Of a stretch of DNA of 64,000 nucleotides, positions 28,392-36,300 are shown piece after piece (within the stretch, counting starts at the first letter, position 1; each line of letters begins with the position of its first letter). Source of the stretch: Methylocaldum marinum (lineage in GTDB: Bacteria > Pseudomonadota > Gammaproteobacteria > Methylococcales > Methylococcaceae). The stretch is from positions 5,965,501 to 6,029,500 of the forward strand of contig NZ_AP017928.1 of the NCBI RefSeq assembly GCF_003584645.1, read 5' to 3'. Position numbers and translations under genes: made by a program. The notes beneath the pieces were generated by a model. The model made no database searches. It worked only from the letters and a program-made list of their open reading frames with translations, and had not been told where the DNA came from.

Positions 28392-28977
28392 CGTGGAACT
28401 GAAAACCATCCTGGAAGCGGCTCTGTTGGCGGCCGGTAGGCCTTTGTCCTTGGCCGAACTGGAAAATCTGTTTGCCGAGGACGAGCGGCCCGAACCCGCG
28501 GAAATCCAGACGGCTCTGGCGGAACTGGCCGAAGATTGCCGCAGTCGGGCGGTGGAATTGAAGCAGGTGGCCAGCGGATATCGGCTTCAGATTCGTGAGG
28601 CGTTTTCCCCGTGGGTCTCACGCCTGTTCGAGGAACGGCCGGGACGCTATTCGCGCGCTTTCTTGGAGACCCTCGCCATCATTGCTTACCGTCAGCCGGT
28701 GACACGCGGTGACATCGAGGACATCCGGGGGGTGGCGGTCAGTTCGAATATCGTTCGGACGCTGCAGGAGCGGGGGTGGATACACGTCGTGGGGCACAAG
28801 GAAGTTCCGGGGCGGCCGGCCCTGCTCGCCACGACCAGGCACTTCCTGGACTATTTCAATCTTAAGAGCCTGGAGGAATTACCGCCGCTCCAGGAATTCA
28901 TTGACGACCTGGCGCTGCAGCCGGCGCCGCAAGATCAAGTAGCAACCGAAAATGCGAATCCCGAATCGATCGAATAA
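28381..28977 (+). CDS. scpB: Segregation and condensation protein B
   Basis: Winged-helix partner of ScpA in the condensin complex. 198 aa from the GTG at 28381, overlapping scpA; a second GTG at 28393 is possible. Family features are 'ILEAALLAAGRPLSLAELEN', 'YRLQIREAFSPWV', 'LETLAIIAYRQPVTRGDIED', 'RGVAVSSNIVRTLQERGWI' and 'RPALLATTRHFLDYF'. It overlaps rluB by 26 bases, showing tight coupling in the scpA-scpB-rluB order common in gammaproteobacteria. Confidence 0.95.
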   Translation: MPIDVELKTILEAALLAAGRPLSLAELENLFAEDERPEPAEIQTALAELAEDCRSRAVELKQVASGYRLQIREAFSPWVSRLFEERPGRYSRAFLETLAIIAYRQPVTRGDIEDIRGVAVSSNIVRTLQERGWIHVVGHKEVPGRPALLATTRHFLDYFNLKSLEELPPLQEFIDDLALQPAPQDQVATENANPESIE

Positions 28978-29839
28978 GACCAAACCATCCGCTGCGCTAC
29001 GCCCGTTGCCGGATGACGCCGGCGAGCGGATCCAGAAAGTTCTCGCTCAGATCGGGATGGGTTCGCGCCGGGAAATCGAGGAATGGATCAAAGCCGGCCG
29101 GATCGCCATAAACGGCAAGCCGGCGGAACTCGGGGATCGTTACCGTAAGGGTGACCACGTCACGGTAAACGGCCGACCTCTCGATATCGCCAAGCGGTCG
29201 GAGGCGCCCACGCGGGTACTCACCTATCACAAACCTATCGGGGAGGTCGTCAGCCGCCGCGATCCGGAGGGGCGGCCGGTGATTTTTGCCCGACTGCCCA
29301 AGCCGGCTATCGGACGCTGGATTGCCGTCGGGCGTCTCGACATCAATACGCAAGGCCTGCTGCTGGTCACCAACAACGGCGAATTGGCCAACCGCCTCAT
29401 GCACCCGTCGCGGGAAATCGAGAGGGAGTACGCGGTTCGGGTGCTCGGTCCCGTGAACGACGAGATGTTGAAACGACTGTCCAGCGGGGTCACCTTGGAA
29501 GACGGACCGGCACGATTCGAGACCATCGAACCCGCGGGCGGCGAAGGCGCAAACCGATGGTTCCGGGTTACCTTGAAGGAAGGACGCAACCGCATCGTTA
29601 GACGGCTATGGGAATCACAGGGAATTACGGTGAGTCGATTGATCCGGACGCGGTTTGCCGGGGTTGCCCTTTTGCCCCGATTGAAAGGAGGAGCTTGTTA
29701 CGAACTCTCGGCTGAGGAAGTCGCCGCATTGATGTGTTCCGTGGGCTTGGAGTTCGAAAAGACCGTTGCCGCCCCGCGGGCACCGCATGGGCGTGCCGGC
29801 GACAAGCGGTTGCGAAGCCGAAAACATAAGTTTTCGTAA
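28952..29839 (+). CDS. rluB: 23S rRNA pseudouridine synthase, RluB type
   Basis: Makes a pseudouridine in 23S rRNA (position 2605 in E. coli). 295 aa. An N-terminal S4 domain ('RIQKVLAQIGMGSRREIEEW', 'IAINGKPAELGDRY') is followed by the RsuA-type catalytic domain with 'GRLDINTQGLLLVTNNGELA', holding the catalytic Asp, then 'REYAVRVLG' and 'EGRNRIVRRLWESQGITVSR'. The C-terminal tail is basic, as often seen in RluB. The start lies inside scpB. Confidence 0.93.
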   Translation: MRIPNRSNKTKPSAALRPLPDDAGERIQKVLAQIGMGSRREIEEWIKAGRIAINGKPAELGDRYRKGDHVTVNGRPLDIAKRSEAPTRVLTYHKPIGEVVSRRDPEGRPVIFARLPKPAIGRWIAVGRLDINTQGLLLVTNNGELANRLMHPSREIEREYAVRVLGPVNDEMLKRLSSGVTLEDGPARFETIEPAGGEGANRWFRVTLKEGRNRIVRRLWESQGITVSRLIRTRFAGVALLPRLKGGACYELSAEEVAALMCSVGLEFEKTVAAPRAPHGRAGDKRLRSRKHKFS

Positions 29840-29857
29840 GCTCCCGGTTTTCTCGTG

Positions 29858-30781
29858 CTAGGGCAGTTCGGATTCCGCTGCGGCTGCCGCTGCCGCTGCC
29901 GCTACGACCCGATTGCGTCCGCCATGCTTGGCCTGGTACATGGCATGATCGGCGCGGCGCAGCAAATCCAAATGTGTTTCTCCGGGAAGCATCATGGCTA
30001 CGCCCAAGCTCAAGGTCACGCACAGGTCCGAGCCCCGTAGCGCGCGGAACGATGTTTCGACCATAACGCGGACGCGCTCGGCGAGGTTTGCCGCACCGTC
30101 CCTGGACGTGTTGGCCAGGACGATCACGAACTCCTCACCGCCATAGCGGAACAGGATATCGCTTCTGCGCACGGAATCTTTTATGGCTCGGGCTACTGCG
30201 CGCAATACGGCATCGCCGATATCATGGCCGAAACTGTCGTTGATCGATTTGAAATGGTCGACATCGAGAAGAATAATGGAGAGCGGCGTTTGGTAACGGT
30301 GCGCCAGGTCGAATTCCCGCTTCAGGCTATCGAGCAGTGCGGTTCGATTCCCGGTTTGGGTCAACTGGTCCGTGTGTGCGTAGCTCAGGGCTTCGCGATA
30401 TTTGAGCCCGTTCCGCAGGGGATACAGAAGGCGGCAGAGCAAAGCTTCCACATGGGCCAATTCGGGTTCCGTGAAGCGACGGTTTCGGCTCATCCGCCAT
30501 TCGCCGAGGAATTCGTTTTCCAGTTCCAGATTGTAGGCGCAGACGTGCCGTCCGTGCCCGCCGAGCGAGAGTTCGATTCCGAGCCTTTCATTGCAAAAGC
30601 TTGATCCGGCGTGGGGCACGACTGACTTCAAGTGCGTGCTGAACAGATTAAGAAGCTGGTCGATGTCCAGCGTGGTCTGGAGAGCCAGGACCATGTCGTG
30701 GTACGATCGATCCTCCAGAGTTTCTGTTTTCTTGTTCTCACGGCTTGGAAGTGAGGCCAGATTTTCCGCTTTATTTTTCAT
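29858..30781 (-). CDS. Diguanylate cyclase (GAF-like plus GGDEF)
   Basis: 307 aa from the ATG at 30781; a TTG at 30802 would add 7 residues. An N-terminal about 130-residue region resembles a GAF-type sensor ('LLNLFSTHLKSVVPHAGSSF'). The GGDEF domain follows: 'TDQLTQTGNRTALLDSL', 'LSIILLDVDHFKSINDSFGH', the active-site 'RYGGEEFVIVL' and 'LSLGVAMM'. GGEEF variants are normally active, so c-di-GMP synthesis is expected. No RxxD inhibitory site was evident. The C-terminus carries nine alanines coded by a GCGGCA hexamer repeat, a site prone to length change. Confidence 0.92.
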   Translation of the reverse strand: MKNKAENLASLPSRENKKTETLEDRSYHDMVLALQTTLDIDQLLNLFSTHLKSVVPHAGSSFCNERLGIELSLGGHGRHVCAYNLELENEFLGEWRMSRNRRFTEPELAHVEALLCRLLYPLRNGLKYREALSYAHTDQLTQTGNRTALLDSLKREFDLAHRYQTPLSIILLDVDHFKSINDSFGHDIGDAVLRAVARAIKDSVRRSDILFRYGGEEFVIVLANTSRDGAANLAERVRVMVETSFRALRGSDLCVTLSLGVAMMLPGETHLDLLRRADHAMYQAKHGGRNRVVAAAAAAAAAESELP

Positions 30782-31008
30782 CGTGCGGCTTGTCTCGCCC
30801 AAAAGGGTATTTTGTGGCTGATATCTCCTGACAAGCTAAATCCATGCCAGTATTCTCACTGCCGGAAGTTCAAGGGTTTGGAGCCGACGTCCGCCGCAAC
30901 TTTGATGGCCGTGTCAGGATCCGTTTCACGAAGGCTGAGGTAAGCGTCCCATCTTGTTCGATGAGCGACAAAGCCGTCGGCGAAGCGACACATCGACCGG
31001 GAGAATCG

Positions 31009-31287
31009 TCAGTGAATCCTCGGTTTTTTGCCAACGTCCAACACCGGCAGGAATTCCGATTGCTTGTAAAGCGTCAATGCCCAGCGGTCCTGATCGCTGT
31101 CGTGGCGGAGAATGTAAATGCCGTCGGTGGTCAGCAGCTTGAAATAGCCATAATCCGATGCGAGCCACCGATCTATCACTTCCACGACTTCAATGCGCCG
31201 GTCCCCGAGAAAGAAAGCACAGGGCTCTTGTACGCCCAGTTCGCTTCGGTTGGCCAGAACTGTGATCGGCTGTAATTGATCGGACAT
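31009..31287 (-). CDS. Small hypothetical protein, DUF6504-like
   Basis: 92 aa from the ATG at 31287. The pattern 'FFLGDRRIEVVEVIDRW', 'YFKLLTTDGIYILRHD' and 'QDRWALTLY' is a compact beta-rich domain recalling DUF6504 proteins that often sit beside SOS-polymerase genes, though none is here. No signal peptide or catalytic motif. The coherent composition, compared with shadow frames around it, supports a real gene. Confidence 0.6.
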   Translation of the reverse strand: MSDQLQPITVLANRSELGVQEPCAFFLGDRRIEVVEVIDRWLASDYGYFKLLTTDGIYILRHDSDQDRWALTLYKQSEFLPVLDVGKKPRIH

Positions 31288-31450
31288 GACAAATCTCTAA
31301 ATCGGTTGCTAGACAAAAAAGTACCTTCCAACATGATCCCCCATCGGGGCTGCGTACCGTGTGTTTTGGATGCCGGTCCCAACGGTTTATCGTACCTTAA
31401 TCGGAGGCGTTGTGTTATAGATGGGAACGGCGCGCCATATCACTTCCGTT

Positions 31451-31933
31451 CTAAATAAAGACGAATAGACTGCCAATGAGCATGGTCAGAATTACGCCCT
31501 TCCAAGGCCACCAAAGAAACGACCACGACAGCTTCAGAATTTTGAGTTGTTTCTTAATCCAGTGGATTACTCTCGGCACAAGCTTCGTTCGGCAATATCG
31601 CCAGAGCCATCTCAAAACAAAAATGCCGAGTAGAATTTTGAGCGGGGTTATGGTCCAGGCGGTAATCAGTTCGGCTTCGCGCGGCGAGAGCTCGAACCAG
31701 TCCTCCAGTTTGTCTTCTATGAAGAGTTCTTCGCTGCCTTCCACCAGAATGAAAATAGCGTCTCCCAGGAATCCCAGAACATTGATGATCAGATCGAAAA
31801 TCAAATCCCCGGATGCAATGATGGCCATTAGCCCGATTCCGAACCAGAGCAAGGGTTTCCAGCCGGGGTTGATTTCCGGATCAACTTCGGAAACGTCTTC
31901 GCCGGCGTTCGGTTTGTCTGTTACGTCGCTCAT
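31451..31933 (-). CDS. Hypothetical inner-membrane protein
   Basis: 160 aa. An acidic N-terminal 25 residues precede a hydrophobic segment 'PLLWFGIGLMAIIASGDLIF', a second near 'IINVLGFLGDAIFILV', an acidic helix ('GSEELFIEDKLEDWFEL'), another hydrophobic segment ('WTITPLKILLGIFVLRWLW'), a basic stretch and a C-terminal segment 'GVILTMLIGSLFVFI'. About four transmembrane helices. No family recognised. It is transcribed away from the orphan ATPase gene at 32266 and might share its control region. Confidence 0.7.
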   Translation of the reverse strand: MSDVTDKPNAGEDVSEVDPEINPGWKPLLWFGIGLMAIIASGDLIFDLIINVLGFLGDAIFILVEGSEELFIEDKLEDWFELSPREAELITAWTITPLKILLGIFVLRWLWRYCRTKLVPRVIHWIKKQLKILKLSWSFLWWPWKGVILTMLIGSLFVFI

Positions 31934-32132
31934 GTCTTATCGATGGCTGGAGTGAAACTCCGCAAGGGTAGCGTCGTTTTTCGTGCCGTTCAAGCGCTGG
32001 AAATGCGTGATTTTCCATGGGAATGGCCATGAAAGTTGCCGTGCCCGCACCCGGCCGGGTTCCCTTCTGTCGACCTCGCAACCTAAAGCGCGCAGTCCGA
32101 GAATGCGAGGCGCCTGGAATCGACGTGAACTG

Positions 32133-32141
32133 TGCTATAGT
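32133..32141 (+). promoter_or_regulatory. Extended -10 promoter element
   Basis: TGCTATAGT fits the extended -10 consensus TGnTATAAT at all but one base. A clear -35 is lacking (CTGGAA at 32114-32119 with 16 bases spacing is the best), as is common for extended -10 promoters. Transcription would start near 32148. Confidence 0.5.
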
Positions 32142-32227
32142 TCGCCAGCTACAGGATGCGGTATCCCGTGAACACCTCGGTGTTCCTCTTTTTCGGGATT
32201 TGCATCCGTGGGGCGGTAGCGAACTAT
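32137..32227. repeat. 91-bp nested palindrome upstream of the orphan ATPase gene
   Basis: Three perfect arms nest in order: ATAGTTCGC (32137-32145) with GCGAACTAT (32219-32227), GGATGC (32154-32159) with GCATCC (32202-32207), and ATCCCG (32163-32168) with CGGGAT (32194-32199). The terminator hairpin sits at the centre. The outer left arm overlaps the -10 element. Confidence 0.7.
32170..32193 (+). terminator. Intrinsic terminator / possible attenuator before the ATPase gene
   Basis: GAACAC-CTCG-GTGTTC forms a 6-bp stem with a tetraloop, followed by CTCTTTTT. It lies about 45 bases after the expected start of transcription and 73 bases before the ATPase ATG, so it would end a very short RNA or act as an attenuator. 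No forward gene upstream needs it. Confidence 0.6.
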
Positions 32228-32265
32228 CCGACAGAATCGACGAATAAGATCTCATCGAGTGCCTG

Positions 32266-33564
32266 ATGGAAATTAAAGAATGGCTGCACGTGTGGCAGTT
32301 TGAACATCATCCTTTCGTAATTTTCGATGCGGACCGCGATCCTTATCTGCAAGCGGCCATGATAGAGAACACGTCGTTGCGGTCGGCGTTGCTGAATCTG
32401 GACAAGCCCAGTCCGTACGTTATTTTCGCGATTCGGGGAGCGGGAAAATCTTCCATGCGGATCGATACCGAGCGCTATCTCACGCAATATGAGGAGAAGG
32501 TGCTGGTGATCCGATACGTGGAATTCAACGAGCTGCTCAGCGAGGTCACCAAGGTCAGAAGGCTTCCGGCCGAATATTCGCCGAGAAAACCGGGATTGGC
32601 GAAGGTGTTTCGAAGACGAAAGGAGGAGGTGCTCATTCGTGAGAGCAAGATCACGCTGGACGATCACCTGGATTATCTCCTCAAGCTGGGAATCGAGGAG
32701 TTGTACCGCAGCATCACCGAATCTCAAAAGGAAGACATGCTCAAGGACAATCGGGAGTTCGCGGAAAAATTCATATTGCTCACGGCTCTTTATTTCTCCC
32801 CCAACGATCTGTCGAACAAGATCTCCGCGCTTCGAAAACTGATCGGCATCGCCGGTTACAAGAAGCGAAACAGTTTTTTTTCCAACAAACAGGCAAAGCT
32901 TCTGGCCGGAGAGATTTATCGGAATATCCGCGGCGTGCCGGTTTCGGTGGAGAACATGTTCAAGATCATCCAGGAAATCGGTCCGGGTCTGTTCGAGTTC
33001 CACGGCATTCCGAGGATGACGGAGAATCGGTTCACCTTGCTCAAGAGCTACATGGACCTGGTCCGATATTTCGGGCTTTCCGGCGTGTATTTATTGGTCG
33101 ACCGCGTGGACGAGCCCACCAGCATCAAAGGCGATCCGGAAAAGATGCGCGAGCTGGTGACGCCTATTCTCGACGACCAGCTATTCCAGATCGATCATCT
33201 GGGCATCATTCTGTTCCTGCCCTACGAACTGCATGATCTCAAGAAGTATTATCGGAGCGATCGGATCAAGACGATTTCGTCGATCAACTGGTCGGCCGAT
33301 AATATGATCCGGCTGATCGAGAAGCGCATGAACGTCTCCCGGAAGCCGGGAAGTTCGCCGATCAAGCTGCCGGACATTTTCGAGGAAGAGGGGGAGAGCA
33401 AAGCCCAATTCATCGTACGTCAGCTGACACCGCGGAATGCGTTTAGACTGCTGAGCATCATCGTCGAAGAACACTGCCAAACCGTGGTGTACGGGCCGAA
33501 AATCTCGACCGACGTGTACGAATCGGCGGTTCAGCGATATCTCATCGAAAAGGAAGGGTATTGA
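32266..33564 (+). CDS. Orphan P-loop ATPase, unknown function
   Basis: 432 aa. Walker A is 'RGAGKS' (residues 57-62) inside 'YVIFAIRGAGKSSMRIDTE'. Walker B is 'VYLLVDRVDE' with Asp279 and a second acidic pair 282-283. The N-terminus 'WLHVWQFEHHPFVIFDADRD' resembles ATPases of a group sometimes named after Synechocystis Sll1717. A helical insertion lies between the two motifs (about 85-255), and a winged-helix-like tail follows (about 340-432, 'RQLTPRNAFRLLSIIVEEHC'). No transmembrane segment or nuclease motif was seen. The STAND/AAA-like layout could suit signalling or defence, but no partner is adjacent except the divergent membrane protein. Function not known. Confidence 0.8.
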   Translation: MEIKEWLHVWQFEHHPFVIFDADRDPYLQAAMIENTSLRSALLNLDKPSPYVIFAIRGAGKSSMRIDTERYLTQYEEKVLVIRYVEFNELLSEVTKVRRLPAEYSPRKPGLAKVFRRRKEEVLIRESKITLDDHLDYLLKLGIEELYRSITESQKEDMLKDNREFAEKFILLTALYFSPNDLSNKISALRKLIGIAGYKKRNSFFSNKQAKLLAGEIYRNIRGVPVSVENMFKIIQEIGPGLFEFHGIPRMTENRFTLLKSYMDLVRYFGLSGVYLLVDRVDEPTSIKGDPEKMRELVTPILDDQLFQIDHLGIILFLPYELHDLKKYYRSDRIKTISSINWSADNMIRLIEKRMNVSRKPGSSPIKLPDIFEEEGESKAQFIVRQLTPRNAFRLLSIIVEEHCQTVVYGPKISTDVYESAVQRYLIEKEGY

Positions 33565-33694
33565 TCGTCTGAGGCAAGGCACTCCGCTCCGCTCCGGGCA
33601 AATACATAAGCCGCGAACTCCGTTTGAAGCATTTGGAGCGCCTGGACAGCCCGGAGCAGGCCGCGGTCCGCCTGGGGTGCAAGGGAGCGGAAGC

Positions 33695-34285
33695 CTATGC
33701 CCAGTCCGCTTCGATTGACTGCGTGCGATACCGATAGACCTTTATCGAGTCGGACCAGTAATCCCTGGAAAGACCGGCCTTCAGTTTCAGATGCTGTAGG
33801 AAGACCCGGGGATGGGGCAGAGATTCCCAGACCGTAGGCAGAAAGGTTCCGCGTCTCAACCCTTCTTCCAAGATCAAGCCGTCTTTGCCCGGCATCAGCT
33901 GTCCTAGCAAATCGTCCTCCGACATGAACGAGAGCGGCTCCGCCGGAGTGAGCAGTGACACACTGACAGTAATCCGTTTAATGTCGCAATGGCTGACCGG
34001 CGGAAACCTAGGATCCCTGAACGCGGCAGCATGGGCATTGTGCGCGACGTCTTCGGCCAAAGAGCGTACGCATTCGAGTGTTCCTATGCATCCGCGCAGT
34101 TTGCCCAGCATTTCGAGCGTAACGAACGTGGCCGTTTTGGCGGCGAGTTCGGGTTCGAGCGTTTCTTGCTCGATAGAAACCGCCCGTCCGTGAATCAAGC
34201 CGTGCTCGATCGAGCGTCTCGCGAGTGTGAGCAGAAAGCCGCGCTGCGCCGGACTCAGGGCAACGGTAGCGTTACTCGAAGACAT
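33695..34285 (-). CDS. amrA: AmmeMemoRadiSam system protein A (AMMECR1 domain)
   Basis: 196 aa from the ATG at 34285, chosen because longer starts run through the end of the Memo gene; the overlap is then 14 bases. The AMMECR1 fold is shown by 'FVTLEMLGKLRGCIGTLECV' (the conserved LRGCIG motif), 'AHNAHAAAFRDPRFPPVS', 'ISVSLLTPAEPLSF'-like sequence (here TVSVSLL), 'GKDGLILEEGLRRGTFLPTV' and 'WESLPHP'. The function of AMMECR1 proteins is not established. In bacteria they co-occur with Memo and radical SAM proteins, as here. Confidence 0.92.
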   Translation of the reverse strand: MSSSNATVALSPAQRGFLLTLARRSIEHGLIHGRAVSIEQETLEPELAAKTATFVTLEMLGKLRGCIGTLECVRSLAEDVAHNAHAAAFRDPRFPPVSHCDIKRITVSVSLLTPAEPLSFMSEDDLLGQLMPGKDGLILEEGLRRGTFLPTVWESLPHPRVFLQHLKLKAGLSRDYWSDSIKVYRYRTQSIEADWA

Positions 34286-35057
34286 AGCTGCCATAACCGA
34301 CGACTCGATCCTTCCCGCCGGCCGTATCTCCGGAATTGCGTAAGTCCAGCGTTCGGGCGGTAAGCCCATTCCGGAGCGCGTAGTAAAGCAGGCCATTGAG
34401 GGCTACCCGTCCACAAGCCGATTCATCGCCGATATTCTCGGGTCGGAGCCTTTCTATGGCGGCAGACGTGGCCCGGTCGAGTCGCCTGGCCGTTGCATAA
34501 TCATGATAATGGCTCAAGTCCGAACTAATGACGGTCATGGTTTCAGAGCCGTCCGAGAGCCGTTCGAGTACCGCGGTGACTTGGCTCGGTGAGGCAAAGC
34601 CGGTAACCAGAGGGAGCAACTCGAAGCGGTCCAGTACCGTCTGCAGGAATGGAAGGTGAACCTCCAGGCTGTGCTCGAGCGAGTGCGCCTCATCCAGCCG
34701 TTTGACGAACGGCAAATCGAGAATCTTTTCAATTGCCGTACGGTCTATAGGAATATTGCCGAGGGGAGTGGCGTAACTGTCGCTATGGCTGACTGCGATG
34801 CCGTGAAACCCGATTCTATGAGACGGTCCGACTAAGATCACGCGGCGAATGAGGTCCCGGCCTTCTCGCAACAGCGCATAGGCGCTGGCAGCGATCGGGC
34901 CGGAATAAATATATCCGGCGTGCGGTGCGATTATAGCCTTAGGCAGAGGTCCCGCCGTGTCTGCATCCTGCAGAAATTCGCGAACCATCTTGCGGAGGCG
35001 AGGCTCGTCATCCGGGTAGAACAGCCCGGCGACAGCCGGTCGGCGTATGTTCGTCAT
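34272..35057 (-). CDS. amrB: AmmeMemoRadiSam system protein B (Memo family)
   Basis: 261 aa from the ATG at 35057, preceded by GGAGAA about 10 bases upstream. Homologue of human MEMO1, with a fold related to extradiol dioxygenases. Conserved residues are visible: 'APHAGYIYSGP' (His46), 'VGPSHRIGFHG' (His80), 'EHSLEVHLPFL', 'ISSDLSHYHDY' and 'ESACGRVAL' (Cys215). His46, His80 and Cys215 match in order the His/His/Cys metal site described for MEMO1. It shares a transcript with protein A and is divergent from the radical SAM gene, with starts 90 bases apart. Confidence 0.93.
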   Translation of the reverse strand: MTNIRRPAVAGLFYPDDEPRLRKMVREFLQDADTAGPLPKAIIAPHAGYIYSGPIAASAYALLREGRDLIRRVILVGPSHRIGFHGIAVSHSDSYATPLGNIPIDRTAIEKILDLPFVKRLDEAHSLEHSLEVHLPFLQTVLDRFELLPLVTGFASPSQVTAVLERLSDGSETMTVISSDLSHYHDYATARRLDRATSAAIERLRPENIGDESACGRVALNGLLYYALRNGLTARTLDLRNSGDTAGGKDRVVGYGSYVFE

Positions 35058-35146
35058 GGCAGAGTCTTCTCCGGGAGGGATCTCGGGCGACCGAAGGATC
35101 ATTGTTTTTAATAGTACTCTTTTTGCTGGAAGAATGGGGTGGCGTC

Positions 35147-36256
35147 ATGAACCGGATCATCGAAACATCAGCGGGTTTTCCCACGCGCTATTGGCGTAAG
35201 CTGGAGGATGGCCGCGTCGAATGCACCATGTGTCCCCGGTTTTGCAAGTTGCACGAAGGCCAGCGAGGGCTTTGCTTCGTGCGGGGCAACGCGGATGGCG
35301 GGATCGTACTGCTGTCCTACGGGCGGTCGAGCGGATTTTGCATCGATCCCATCGAGAAAAAACCGCTGAATCATTTTCTTCCCGGTACTCCGGTCTTTTC
35401 TTTCGGCACGGCCGGATGCAATCTGGCGTGCAAGTTTTGTCAAAACTGGGATATCAGCAAGTCGCGGGAAATGGACGCCTTAATGGATCAGGCTTCCCCG
35501 GAAGCCATTGCGCTGACGGCAAAGGAAGTGGGCTGTCGCAGCGTGGCCTACACCTACAACGATCCCGTCGTGTTCCATGAATATGCCGTGGATGTCGCCA
35601 GGGAGTGCCGGAGACATGGCGTCAAATCGGTCGCCGTCTCGGCGGGTTATATGTGCGACGAACCGCGCGCCGAATTTTACAGTGTTATGGATGCGGCCAA
35701 TATCGACCTGAAGGCGTTTAGCGACGAGTTCTACCGCAGGATTTGCGGTGGACGTCTGCAGCCGGTGCTGGAAACGCTCAAATACATCAAGCAGGAAACG
35801 CCGGTTTGGCTGGAAATTACGACGTTACTGATTCCCGGCGAGAATGATTCGAATCAGGAGCTGGATGCATTGAGCCGATGGGTGGTTGATAATCTGGGGC
35901 CGGATGTGCCTCTGCACCTTTCGGCGTTTCACCCCGAGTGGAAGATGATGGACAAACCTTCGACTCCCCTCGATACCTTGATCCGGGCTCGGCGGATTGC
36001 GCTGGAAAACGGCCTCAGGTATGTCTATGTCGGAAACGTGCACGATAAGGTGGCTGAAAGCACCTATTGCCAGCATTGCGGCCAGCTGCTGATCGGTCGC
36101 GACTGGTACGAGCTCTCCGAATGGAATTTGACGCCGCAAGGTACTTGCAACGCATGCGGCACGCGCTGCGCCGGGGTATTCGAGGAAGGTCCCGGCGACT
36201 GGGGTACTCGGCGCGTCCCGGTCAGTATGTACCGCCGGGCCGTCATGCACCACTGA
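35147..36256 (+). CDS. amrS: AmmeMemoRadiSam system radical SAM enzyme
   Basis: 369 aa from the ATG at 35147 (MNRIIETS); an upstream ATG at 35102 would overlap the divergent promoter. Radical SAM cluster motif CxxxCxxC is 'CNLACKFC' (Cys91, 95, 98). An N-terminal zinc- or cluster-like set is 'CTMCPRFCKLHEGQRGLCFV'. Later features are 'FSFGTAGCN', 'YTYNDPVVFHEY', 'AANIDLKAFSDEFYRRICGG' and 'LITTL'-like 'WLEITTLLIPGENDS'. The C-terminus has a further CxxC pair ('TYCQHCGQ', 'GTCNACGTRC'). Related to pyruvate-formate lyase activating enzymes; substrate unknown. Converges with nadB. Confidence 0.93.
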   Translation: MNRIIETSAGFPTRYWRKLEDGRVECTMCPRFCKLHEGQRGLCFVRGNADGGIVLLSYGRSSGFCIDPIEKKPLNHFLPGTPVFSFGTAGCNLACKFCQNWDISKSREMDALMDQASPEAIALTAKEVGCRSVAYTYNDPVVFHEYAVDVARECRRHGVKSVAVSAGYMCDEPRAEFYSVMDAANIDLKAFSDEFYRRICGGRLQPVLETLKYIKQETPVWLEITTLLIPGENDSNQELDALSRWVVDNLGPDVPLHLSAFHPEWKMMDKPSTPLDTLIRARRIALENGLRYVYVGNVHDKVAESTYCQHCGQLLIGRDWYELSEWNLTPQGTCNACGTRCAGVFEEGPGDWGTRRVPVSMYRRAVMHH

Positions 36257-36272
36257 GGCCTTGCCTGGAGTC

Positions 36273-36300
36273 TGATCGGGGCGCCATCGCCCGATGATCA
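36273..36300. terminator. Possible bidirectional terminator between amrS and nadB
   Basis: ATCGGGGCG (36275-36283) pairs with CGCCCGAT (36288-36295) with one bulge around CCAT, between two convergent genes only 41 bases apart. There is no T-tract, so the call is weak. Confidence 0.35.

Larger units (their letters stand above)
31934..32265. other. Divergent control region with structured leader
   Basis: 332 bases between the membrane-protein and ATPase genes. The left 200 bases show nothing recognisable. The right part holds an extended -10 promoter, a terminator hairpin and a nested palindrome, each listed separately. Confidence 0.5.

Noticed and set aside
30926..31168. Possible extra minus-strand gene before the DUF6504-like gene
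   Set aside because: It overlaps the better supported frame, and no fragment could be tied to a family.
33565..33694. Protein-like stretch (SRELRLKHLERLDSPEQAAV) after the ATPase gene
   Set aside because: Short, no start or known family; chance in GC-rich sequence cannot be excluded.
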